Of a stretch of DNA of 64,000 nucleotides, positions 32,436-40,136 are shown piece after piece. This DNA comes from Streptomyces yatensis (GTDB lineage Bacteria > Actinomycetota > Actinomycetes > Streptomycetales > Streptomycetaceae), in NCBI RefSeq assembly GCF_018069625.1, contig NZ_CP072941.1, forward strand, positions 5,022,001 to 5,086,000. Reading direction: 5' to 3'. Every line of letters starts with the position of its first letter. Position 1 is the first letter of the stretch. Both the position numbers and the translations under genes were made by a program. The notes beneath the pieces are model-generated. The model was given only the letters and a program-made list of their open reading frames with translations, had not been told where the DNA came from and ran no database searches.

Positions 32436-33173
32436 CTAGTGCGAGGCGTTGTCCCACGCGTCGCCGAGCCGGCTCTCGTGGCTCTCCTCCAGCGCGACCA
32501 GGGCGGCGACCAGCCGTTCGTCCCACCAGTCCGCGAGGAGGGAGAGCTGGAACTCGTAGCCGCCGTCGTGCCAGTCCAGGACGGTCTCGCCGTCGATCCG
32601 CCACTTCGTGCGCCGCGGTGTCCGGGCCGCGGCGCCGCCGCCCCCGAGGACGCTCAGGAAGGCGAGGGCCAGCTGTACGGGCCAGATCAGCCACCACACG
32701 ACCCACCAGAAGGGGTGCCCCTTGAGGCCAACGGCGACTGGGTGGCCGGTCTGCTGTACGGTCCAGCGGGTCCTGACCCGCCCGCCCCTCGCGGCCGGTT
32801 CGCGGACGATCGAGCCGAGCGGCGCCCCGGACTCGTCCACCACGTCGTACGTCGCCGGGCGGCCCTTGGACGCCGTCCTGGTGACCACCGTCGCCAGCTT
32901 CCCCTCCCGGTGAGGGTCGGCCCACAGGACGATGGAGCGGCTGCCCTGCTTACGTGCCTTCTGGTACGCGTCCAGCCCGCCCGGGGGAAGCGGCCGCTCC
33001 GGGTAGGCGACGGTCCGTACGAGGTCGCTCCCGTCCGGCGCCCGGTGGCCCTCCCACATCCGTATCTCGCGGGACAAGGCGCCGTCCTGCGGCTCGCTCT
33101 CCTTGCCTTCGTCCGCCGTGTGTCCGGACTGGACCCGCTCGCCCGAATCCGCCAGCCACATCTTTCGCCCCAT
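32436..33173 (-). CDS. Hypothetical protein with one hydrophobic segment
   Basis: A 245-residue protein. It has a polar N-terminal half, a Trp-rich hydrophobic stretch at about 150-175 (HPFWWVVWWLIWPVQLALAF) and a C-terminal soluble domain ending GDAWDNASH. The shape recalls LURP-one or tubby-like proteins of Streptomyces (TKWRIDGETVLDWHDGGYEF), but that assignment is weak. The ATG at 33173 is chosen because it begins the conserved-looking region. Confidence 0.6.
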   Translation of the reverse strand: MGRKMWLADSGERVQSGHTADEGKESEPQDGALSREIRMWEGHRAPDGSDLVRTVAYPERPLPPGGLDAYQKARKQGSRSIVLWADPHREGKLATVVTRTASKGRPATYDVVDESGAPLGSIVREPAARGGRVRTRWTVQQTGHPVAVGLKGHPFWWVVWWLIWPVQLALAFLSVLGGGGAAARTPRRTKWRIDGETVLDWHDGGYEFQLSLLADWWDERLVAALVALEESHESRLGDAWDNASH

Positions 33174-33285
33174 GGGACGCCTCGCCCTCGTACACAACAG
33201 CCCTAACGCGATGGTCGGGACTCTATCGGGCCCCGGATGTCGTCGATCGCGCTGACCGCGGTCTCGTGCCCCAGTAAGGCGCAGG

Positions 33286-33954
33286 TCACAGAGCCGGCGA
33301 ATCCCGGAAGGACGGGGGCCTGCGCAGCAGCCACTGCATGAATGTCCGGCGCGGGGGGCGTACCACCACGCGGCCGTGGGCCTTCAGGCCGACCAACTCC
33401 ACGCGCAGGGCGACCGGCGTATCCGGATTCGCCCGAGTCTGGCGGTGCTTGACCCTGCTGTGCACCAGCCCCAGCTCATCGGTGTCGACCACGATGCCCG
33501 GCCTCGTGATCAGCTTCAGGGTCTTGCCCGTCATGCCCACGTCGATCCGCAAGGTGTTGTGGGTGATCACCGCGTCCGTGAAGTCGAGCGTCACCTTGCA
33601 GTACGTCACCGCGAGCTCCAGCCTCCGCGGCACCACCCAGCGCCCCGCGCGCTCGATCGGGCCGCTGTGGACCTGTTCGATCCGGACTACGTCCTTGGCC
33701 TCAGCCACCGCCATGCCGCCGACCGCAGCCGGTACGGGCGGCAGGTCGGCGGTGAGCGTGGCCAGTTCGTTCAGGGTCCGCGCCGACAGGGCGACTTCCA
33801 GGCGTTCGTCCAACTCGTCCGCGGTCAGCAGGCCGTCCCCCGCCGCGACGCGCAGCACATCCGCCACCCGGTCCCGGTCCGCGTGAGAGGCCCGCAGCTC
33901 GGGCGATGAGCCGGGGGCGGAGTGCTTCCCGGCGGGCGTGATCTCTCCCGACAT
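33286..33954 (-). CDS. DUF1707 domain protein, copy 1
   Basis: A 222-residue protein. The DUF1707 (SHOCT-like) motif is at about 18-70 (LRASHADRDRVADVLRVAAG, then DGLLTADELDERLEVALSAR). A beta-rich region follows (VVPRRLELAVTYCKVTLDFT). This family of actinobacterial proteins is associated with membranes or regulation. A second DUF1707 protein with the same second half type is at 37773-38324, so the pair flanks the regulator/DUF4097/ABC cassette. Confidence 0.8.
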   Translation of the reverse strand: MSGEITPAGKHSAPGSSPELRASHADRDRVADVLRVAAGDGLLTADELDERLEVALSARTLNELATLTADLPPVPAAVGGMAVAEAKDVVRIEQVHSGPIERAGRWVVPRRLELAVTYCKVTLDFTDAVITHNTLRIDVGMTGKTLKLITRPGIVVDTDELGLVHSRVKHRQTRANPDTPVALRVELVGLKAHGRVVVRPPRRTFMQWLLRRPPSFRDSPAL

Positions 33955-34093
33955 GCTTCCGTCCTGGTCCTGGGCGAGGGGCAGCGTCGATTCATGGCAT
34001 GCGGCATGCCGCATCCATCATGCCGAGGCCCGTTCGCGGCAACAACCGGTCGTGGCAACAACCGTGTCCCGGAGGCCAGTTCCCTGAGGCCCG

Positions 34094-34879
34094 CTAGCCG
34101 TGGTCCGGGCTTGCTGCGGCAGGGCTTTCCTGGGTCGTCGGTTCGGCGTTCGGTTCCGCGTCCGGTTCCGGGTTCATGTGGAGGATGTCGCGGGCCTGTT
34201 CCGTGGCACGGGCGAGGCTTTCGGCGACAAAGTCGAGGAAGCGCGCGACGTTTTCCAGGCGGACGGCGGCCGGGGTGCCGGGGCCGAGGATGCCGACGCC
34301 CTGGCGTGAGATCTCGACCTGCTGGGTGAGGGCGCGGACGCTGGCGGCCATCGACTGGTACCAGAGGTTGTCGTCGATGACGTACCGCTCCCGGCGGCGT
34401 TCGTCGCGCTCCCTGCGGACGAGGGACTGGCTCTCCAGGAAGGCGATCGACTTGGAGATGGACGCCGGGCTGACCTGAAGGCGCTGGACCAGTTCAGCGG
34501 CGGTCATGCTGCCGGAGTCGGTGGTGAGGAGGCAGACCATCACCCGCGCCATCATCTTGTTGGACAGGCCCGATTGCATCAAGACGGTGGTGAACCGCTC
34601 TTCGTACTCGGCCACGGCCTCGGGGTCGCGGCCATGCGGCAGGGCGGCCGGCTCCGCCCCCCGGGACGAGGCGGGCTTGCGCCGGTGGGCGCGGCGTTCG
34701 GTGGCGCGGTGGGCCAGGTCCGCGCGGTACCCGGTGGGGCCGCCGTTGCGCATCACCTCACGCGTGACCGTCGAGGTCGGCCGCTCCAGACGGCGGGCGA
34801 TCTCGGCGTAGGGGAGGTTGTCGGCCAGCCCCAGCGCGATCTGCTGACGGTCCTTCTGGGTGAGCCTGCCGCCCGGCAT
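34094..34879 (-). CDS. HTH regulator with IS30-like N-terminus and MarR-like core
   Basis: A 261-residue protein. An IS30-type helix-turn-helix lies in the first 50 residues (LTQKDRQQIALGLADNLPYA, then EIARRLERPTSTVTREV). A GbsR/MarR-type winged helix follows at about 118-175 (MTAAELVQRLQVSPASISKS, then IAFLESQSLVRRERDERRRE) and a helical C-terminus. It is divergent from DUF4097 and the ABC genes and should control them. The intergenic region has several CAACG/CGTTG repeats. The start at 34879 is close to GGAGGGCG. Confidence 0.8.
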   Translation of the reverse strand: MPGGRLTQKDRQQIALGLADNLPYAEIARRLERPTSTVTREVMRNGGPTGYRADLAHRATERRAHRRKPASSRGAEPAALPHGRDPEAVAEYEERFTTVLMQSGLSNKMMARVMVCLLTTDSGSMTAAELVQRLQVSPASISKSIAFLESQSLVRRERDERRRERYVIDDNLWYQSMAASVRALTQQVEISRQGVGILGPGTPAAVRLENVARFLDFVAESLARATEQARDILHMNPEPDAEPNAEPTTQESPAAASPDHG

Positions 34880-34936
34880 CGCGCCCTCCTTCACATGTTG
34901 TCCGATGCCCCAGCATAGCGTTCACGCGCAATCCAT

Positions 34937-35040
34937 TGCAACGTTCGAGCGAGCGCATGTTGCATTACGTTCAGGACCATCGCAACGAATAGTGGGCTTC
35001 TAGCTGCGACAACCTCCTTTCTATGCAACAACTTCGTTGC
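34937..35040. promoter_or_regulatory. CAACG inverted repeats between regulator and DUF4097 gene
   Basis: TGCAAC (34937-34942) faces GTTGCA (34959-34964), and GCAAC (35025-35029) faces GTTGC (35036-35040). Further CGCAACG pieces occur at 34981 and about 35055. They lie between the divergent genes and are good candidates for the regulator's binding sites. Confidence 0.5.
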
Positions 35041-35103
35041 CAGACTCATGAACGCAACGTAGCTTTTCCCATGCCAGAAACAACGAGACGCAAGGAGAGC
35101 ACG

Positions 35104-35766
35104 ATGCCGAAGTTCGAGACCCCCGCCCCGATCGCCGCCGTCCTGGACATCCCCGCGGGGCGGGTCCAGATCATCGCCGCCGATCGCACCGACACCGCGG
35201 TCGAGGTCCGGCCCACCAACGCCTCGAAGAGCCGCGATGTGCTGGCCGCGGAGCAGACCACCGTCGGGTACGCCGACGGAGCGCTGCGGATCGCGGCCCC
35301 GGTGAAGAACCAGTACCTCGGCCCCTCCGGATCCATCGAGGTGACCGTCCAACTGCCCGCCGGTTCCCGGGTCGAGGCGAAGGCGGCGAGCACCGAATTC
35401 CGGGCCGTCGGCCGCCTCGGCGACATCGCCTTCGACGGCGCGTACCGCCAGATCAAGATCGATGAGGCCGGGAGTGTCCGCCTCACCGCGGTCGACGGCG
35501 ACGTCGAGGTCGGCAGGCTCAACGGGCCCGCGGAGATCAGCACCGCGAGGGGGGACATCCGGATCGCCGAGGCCGTGCGCGGCAAGGTCGTGCTGAGCAC
35601 CCAGCAGGGCGACATCTCGGTCACCGCCGCCGCCGGCGTCTCTGCCTCCCTGGACGCCGGTACCTCCTACGGCCGCGTCAGCAACCGCCTCAAGAACGCG
35701 GGCGCCGCCGAGCTCGAGATCCATGCGACCACCAACCAGGGCGACATCGCCGCCCGCAGCCACTGA
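35104..35766 (+). CDS. DUF4097 family beta-helix-like protein
   Basis: A 220-residue DUF4097 protein built of short repeating beta segments (AEISTARGDIRIAEAVRGKV, then VLSTQQGDISVTAAAGVSAS). The start follows AAGGAGAGCACG. Homologues are usually found beside DrrAB-type ABC exporters and MarR-type regulators in actinobacteria, as here, but their function is unknown. It is probably in one transcript with the two ABC genes 93 bases downstream. Confidence 0.8.
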   Translation: MPKFETPAPIAAVLDIPAGRVQIIAADRTDTAVEVRPTNASKSRDVLAAEQTTVGYADGALRIAAPVKNQYLGPSGSIEVTVQLPAGSRVEAKAASTEFRAVGRLGDIAFDGAYRQIKIDEAGSVRLTAVDGDVEVGRLNGPAEISTARGDIRIAEAVRGKVVLSTQQGDISVTAAAGVSASLDAGTSYGRVSNRLKNAGAAELEIHATTNQGDIAARSH

Positions 35767-35858
35767 CCCCACAGCCTCTGACCCCACAGCCACTGCCCCC
35801 GCAACCTCCGATTGATCCCGCAACCTCCGATCCGCGGCTTCCAGAAGGAGCACCCCTC

Positions 35859-36821
35859 ATGACCAGCTTGGCCATCGCGGCGAACGGGCTGCGCAAGTCC
35901 TACGGCGACAAGGTCGTGCTCGACGGCATCGACCTGGCGGTGCCGGCCGGTACGGTCTTCTCCCTGCTCGGCCCGAACGGCGCCGGCAAGACCACCGCCG
36001 TCAAGATCCTCTCCACCCTGATCAGCGCCGACGGCGGCGAGCTGCACGTCGCCGGCCACGACCTCGCCGCCGACCCGCAGGCGGTGCGGGCCGCGATCGG
36101 TGTCACCGGGCAGTTCTCCGCCGTCGACGGGCTGATCACCGGTGAGGAGAACATGCTCCTCATGGCGGACCTGCACCATCTCTCCAAGCGCGAGGGACGG
36201 CGGGTGGCCGCCGAGCTGCTGGAGCGGTTCGACCTGGTCGAGGCCGCGAAGAAGCCCGCCGCCAGCTACTCCGGCGGGATGAAGCGCCGCCTGGACATCG
36301 CCATGACGCTGGTCGGCAGCCCGCGGATCATCTTCCTCGACGAGCCGACCACCGGTCTGGACCCGCGCAGCCGCCACACCATGTGGGGCATCATCCGCGC
36401 GTTGGTCTCCGACGGCGTCACCGTCTTCCTCACCACCCAGTACCTGGACGAGGCCGATGAACTCGCCGACCGCATCGCGGTGCTGAGCGACGGCAAGATC
36501 GCCGCCGAGGGCAGCGCCGACGAGCTGAAGCGGCTCATCCCCGGCGGGCACGTACGGCTGCGCTTCACCGACCCGGCCGCCTACCAGTCCGCCACCGTCG
36601 CGCTGCGCGAGGCGACGCGGGACGACGAGGCGCTGTCCCTGCAGATCCCCAGCGACGGCAGCCAGCGGGAACTGCGCTCCCTTCTCGACTGGCTGGACTC
36701 GGTCGGCGTCGAGGCCGACGAGCTGACCGTGCACACTCCCGACCTCGACGACGTGTTCTTCGCCCTGACCGGCTCCACCGTGCCCGCCCAGAACGACCAG
36801 CCCAAGGAGAACGTCCGATGA
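35859..36821 (+). CDS. DrrA-type ABC exporter ATPase
   Basis: A 320-residue ATP-binding subunit. Walker A GPNGAGKTT is at 38-46, the signature YSGGMKR at 137-143 and Walker B IIFLDEP at 157-163, followed by the DrrA-type C-terminal extension that ends DLDDVFFALTGSTVPA. It energises export of hydrophobic compounds with the permease encoded next, overlapping by four bases. The substrate is unknown, and resistance or lipid transport are both possible. Confidence 0.9.
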   Translation: MTSLAIAANGLRKSYGDKVVLDGIDLAVPAGTVFSLLGPNGAGKTTAVKILSTLISADGGELHVAGHDLAADPQAVRAAIGVTGQFSAVDGLITGEENMLLMADLHHLSKREGRRVAAELLERFDLVEAAKKPAASYSGGMKRRLDIAMTLVGSPRIIFLDEPTTGLDPRSRHTMWGIIRALVSDGVTVFLTTQYLDEADELADRIAVLSDGKIAAEGSADELKRLIPGGHVRLRFTDPAAYQSATVALREATRDDEALSLQIPSDGSQRELRSLLDWLDSVGVEADELTVHTPDLDDVFFALTGSTVPAQNDQPKENVR

Positions 36822-37609
36822 GCGCCCTCTCCCTTGCCGTCCGCGACTCGGCCACGATGCTGCGCCGCAACCTGCTGCACGCCCGCCGCTACCCGTCGCT
36901 GACGCTGAACCTGCTGCTCACACCGGTCATGCTGCTTCTGCTCTTCGTCTACCTCTTCGGCGACACGATGAGCGCGGGCATCGCCGGCAGCGGCGCCGAC
37001 CGCTCCGACTACATCGCCTATGTCGTCCCCGGCATCCTGCTGATGACCATCGGTTCCACTGTCATCGGGGCCGCGGTGTCCGTCGCCACCGATATGTCCG
37101 AGGGGATCGTGGCCCGCTTCCGCACCATGGCCATCCACCGCGGATCCGTGCTCATCGGGCATGTGATCGGCAGCGTGCTGCAGTCCCTCGCCAGCGTGGT
37201 CCTCGTCGGCACCATCGCCGTGGCCATCGGCTTCCGCTCCACGGACGCCACCGCCCTGGAGTGGCTCGCCGCGTTCGGACTGCTGGTGCTCTTCGCCCTG
37301 GCCCTCACCTGGATCGCGGTCGGCATGGGCATGGCCAGCCCGAACGCCGAAGCCGCCAGCAACAGCGCGATGCCGCTGATCCTGCTGCCGCTGATCTCCA
37401 GCGCCTTCATCCCGATCGACTCGATCCCGGGCTGGTTCCAGCCCATCGCCGAGTACCAGCCGTTCACCCCGGCCATCGAGACCCTGCGCGGTCTGCTGCT
37501 CGGCACCGAAATCGGCCACGACGGATGGCTCGCCCTCGCCTGGTCCATCGGCCTGACCGCGCTCGGCTACCGCTGGTCGACGGCGTCGTTCAGGCGCGAC
37601 CCGAAGTAA
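36818..37609 (+). CDS. DrrB-type ABC exporter permease
   Basis: A 263-residue permease of the ABC-2 type with six hydrophobic spans (SLTLNLLLTPVMLLLLFVYL, then PGILLMTIGSTVIGAAVSVA, then IPIDSIPGWFQPIAEYQPF typical of DrrB). The ATG overlaps the stop of the ATPase gene. It forms the exporter with that ATPase. Confidence 0.9.
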   Translation: MSALSLAVRDSATMLRRNLLHARRYPSLTLNLLLTPVMLLLLFVYLFGDTMSAGIAGSGADRSDYIAYVVPGILLMTIGSTVIGAAVSVATDMSEGIVARFRTMAIHRGSVLIGHVIGSVLQSLASVVLVGTIAVAIGFRSTDATALEWLAAFGLLVLFALALTWIAVGMGMASPNAEAASNSAMPLILLPLISSAFIPIDSIPGWFQPIAEYQPFTPAIETLRGLLLGTEIGHDGWLALAWSIGLTALGYRWSTASFRRDPK

Positions 37610-37772
37610 CTGGGATGCGCCCGCGGGCCCTCTCCCGCACCTCGTCCCACCAGGGGCGGCGGCCACCGACACCATGTCGCGGACGCCGCCCTTTCAGTGT
37701 TCCCACCAGCTGGGCAGCGCTGGTGGCGGGACGGTTCATCGCCAGTGAGCCGGCTGAGGGTCAGGATTTCCG

Positions 37773-38324
37773 TCACCGGGGCGAACGGCGCGCGTGGCGG
37801 ATCGTCAACCGTCCGAACCCCATGGCCCCGGAGATCCGGATCCTCGGCCCGCCGGGGCCGGAGTCCCGCCGGGGCGTGTAGCGCGTGTCCTTCCACCCGG
37901 TGTGCAGCCCCTCGAGATCGACGATCGCGTCCCGCGGCACCGTGATCTTGGCCCTGCCGGTGCCGAGTTGCAGCTCGATGTCCACGACCGGATGCTCGAT
38001 GACCGCCCGGGACAGGTCCAGACGCACCCTGCCGAATGCGGACGCGACCTTCAGGACCCGGGGCACGTGCCAGGCGCCGCGCCGCTTGATCCGCCCGCCG
38101 GCGGCGGCAATCGTGGACGTCGTGCCCGCGTTCTCCTCCGGGAGCGAGGCCAGAGCCGCCGCGAGGTCGCCGCGGGTCTTGGCGGTGAGCACCCGCTGGA
38201 GGCGCTCGTCCATGTCCTCGTGCGCGATGTGCCCTTCGGCGTACGCCTCCTGCACGCGCCGCACGGCCGCGTCGCGGTCGTCTTCGCCGACCAGTAACGG
38301 CGGGTCTTCCGGCAGAGAAGTCAC
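37773..38324 (-). CDS. DUF1707 domain protein, copy 2
   Basis: A 183-residue protein with DUF1707 at the N-terminus (GEDDRDAAVRRVQEAYAEGH, then IAHEDMDERLQRVLTAKTRG). A beta-rich half follows (GRAKITVPRDAIVDLEGLHT) with the same layout as the protein at 33286-33954. The start is uncertain. A TTG at 38351 and the GTG at 38324 are both open, and the latter is used because it begins the conserved region more closely. It is convergent with the exporter genes. Confidence 0.75.
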   Translation of the reverse strand: MTSLPEDPPLLVGEDDRDAAVRRVQEAYAEGHIAHEDMDERLQRVLTAKTRGDLAAALASLPEENAGTTSTIAAAGGRIKRRGAWHVPRVLKVASAFGRVRLDLSRAVIEHPVVDIELQLGTGRAKITVPRDAIVDLEGLHTGWKDTRYTPRRDSGPGGPRIRISGAMGFGRLTIRHARRSPR

Positions 38325-38382
38325 CGTCTCACTGTACTGGCGGGTCGGCAATCCGCAGATGGCGTCAGCCGGTTCGAGATCG

Positions 38383-38400
38383 CGTCAGCGCTTCGTTAGC
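38383..38400 (+). promoter_or_regulatory. 11-bp-periodic heptamer pair upstream of DUF4232 gene 1
   Basis: CGTCAGC (38383-38389) and CGTTAGC (38394-38400) are 11 bases apart, about 100 bases before the ATG at 38503. The other two DUF4232 genes carry the same arrangement (46348-46376 and 49902-49919). Confidence 0.5.
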
Positions 38401-38502
38401 GGAGCGCTAAGGGAACGGTAGCGGCCACCGGCAGGGTGAGTGGCACACCGAGCGAAACGTCGCCGGGAGCACGACACCACTGATGACGAAGAAGGTCTTC
38501 CG

Positions 38503-39189
38503 ATGCTTATCAGCCGCCCCCGGGTCCGTATGTTCGCCGGTGCCAGCCTGCTGGTGACGGCAGCGATGTTCGCCACCGCCTGCCAGTCGGACGAGACGAG
38601 CAGCGGGTCGAATGACTCGTCCGCCTCCGCCAAGGCCACGACCGGGGCCTCGGCCGATGCCGCGGGCGACAAGGACACCGCCGCCGACTCGTCGGCCAAG
38701 TCCCCCGGTGCGAAGGACAAGGGAGCCCAGGACGGCTCCGGTGCCGACACCGGCAACGGCGAGCGCGGCAAGGTCGGGCAGGTGTGCGGGGCCAACGACA
38801 TTTCCTGGAGCACCCGGGAGGAGTCGCAGGCCGGCGGCTACATCCTGGTCATGGCGAAGGCCAAGGCGGGGATCACCTGTGTGCTGCCCTCCGCGCTGCC
38901 CACGGTGGCCTTCGGGTCGGACGGCACCGAGGCGGGTCCCGCGGAGCAGTCCGTCGGGCCCGCGATCACGCTGAGCGGGGGAACCACCGCCTATGCCGGG
39001 GTGAACCCGAAGACCACCAACGACAACAACGGCAAGGAACTGGACAGCATCATCGTCGCAGTCGGCAATGAGGACGCCAACCCGGTCTCCCTGCCGGTCG
39101 ACACCATCACCGTCGACAAGCCCGTCGTCACCAACTGGCACACCTCCCCGGCGGACGCCGTCCCCTTCGGCGGCGGAACGGACCAGTAA
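38503..39189 (+). CDS. DUF4232 lipoprotein 1
   Basis: A 228-residue lipoprotein. The signal peptide (VRMFAGASLLVTAAMFATAC) has its lipobox Cys at about 27. A Ser/Ala/Gly/Asp-rich linker leads to a DUF4232 beta-sandwich (CVLPSALPTVAFGSDG, then GGTTAYAGVNPKTTNDNNG). It should be anchored outside the cell. Function unknown. Two paralogues lie at 45624 and 49101. Confidence 0.8.
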   Translation: MLISRPRVRMFAGASLLVTAAMFATACQSDETSSGSNDSSASAKATTGASADAAGDKDTAADSSAKSPGAKDKGAQDGSGADTGNGERGKVGQVCGANDISWSTREESQAGGYILVMAKAKAGITCVLPSALPTVAFGSDGTEAGPAEQSVGPAITLSGGTTAYAGVNPKTTNDNNGKELDSIIVAVGNEDANPVSLPVDTITVDKPVVTNWHTSPADAVPFGGGTDQ

Positions 39190-39255
39190 CCGGCGGGCCA
39201 CATGCCGGGGAAGGTGGCCCTCGCACTTCGCAGTAACGACGTCAGGAGTTCGCAG

Positions 39256-40002
39256 ATGCCTCGCAAACGGTCACGTCTGATCGCCGCACCGATCGCGGCT
39301 GTCGCTCTGACCCTGACCATCGCCGGATACCAGGCCAGTGCGGCCGGGTCGTCGCCCTCGGGCGGCGCGGACCGGTCCGGCAAGGTCGGCGAGGCGACGG
39401 GCCCCTGCCTGGCCGACGCCACGACGCTGATCGGCGACCTCGACGGCGACGGCCACCCGGACAAGATCTCGAACCCCGGGCGCACTGGCACCAAGATGAC
39501 CATCCAGTGGGGCGCCGCGGACGGCTCGTTCGGCGGGAAGCAGGCCGTCAGCGCACTTCTCGGCGCGAAGAAGGGGGAGGTCGCGACCGCCGCGGTCGCC
39601 GACTTCCGCAACGACGGCACCCTGGACATGGTCGTCAACATCGTCGAGCCGGCCGACGGGGACGACGCCTCGACCGCCCGCGTCGCGGAATACCGCCCCG
39701 GCCCGCTCGCACGGACGGACCTGGGCTCCGCCGACGCCCGGCACTCCGACATCGGCGACCAGGGCGAGGCCCAGCAGCTTCGCATCGCCGACTACGGCGA
39801 CGACCCCTACCCGGACCTCGCGATCCTCAACAACCCCGGTGACGGGCAGCTGGATCGGGACGTACGCCTGTCGACCGCGGGCAGCGGCCCGGGGGACTAC
39901 GACTACGCGACGCAGCGGAAGTACGGGGAGTTCGGCAGCACGGCCGAGCCGCCGGCCATGCCCGGCGACGGCTGGAAGCACTTCTACACGTCCTGCGCCT
40001 GA
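39256..40002 (+). CDS. Secreted FG-GAP/VCBS-repeat protein
   Basis: A 248-residue secreted protein. A signal peptide covers about 1-32 (ending SAAG). Repeats have calcium-loop-like cores: LIGDLDGDGHPDKIS at about 57-71, then VADFRNDGTLDMVVN and IADYGDDPYPDLAIL. These are FG-GAP/VCBS units of beta-propellers. The start follows CAGGAGTTCGCAG. It is next to DUF4232 gene 1. No catalytic site is visible. Confidence 0.75.
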   Translation: MPRKRSRLIAAPIAAVALTLTIAGYQASAAGSSPSGGADRSGKVGEATGPCLADATTLIGDLDGDGHPDKISNPGRTGTKMTIQWGAADGSFGGKQAVSALLGAKKGEVATAAVADFRNDGTLDMVVNIVEPADGDDASTARVAEYRPGPLARTDLGSADARHSDIGDQGEAQQLRIADYGDDPYPDLAILNNPGDGQLDRDVRLSTAGSGPGDYDYATQRKYGEFGSTAEPPAMPGDGWKHFYTSCA

Positions 40003-40136
40003 CCCCACCCCGGCGCCTCTCCAGGGCCGGGTCCCGCTCCCGGGACCTGGCCCTGTGCCGTCCACCGATCGGTGGACGGGAAGTTCAACCGGGTACCTCT
40101 GTCGGCCAACCGCGCTGGTCAGCAACGCTTTTGGCC

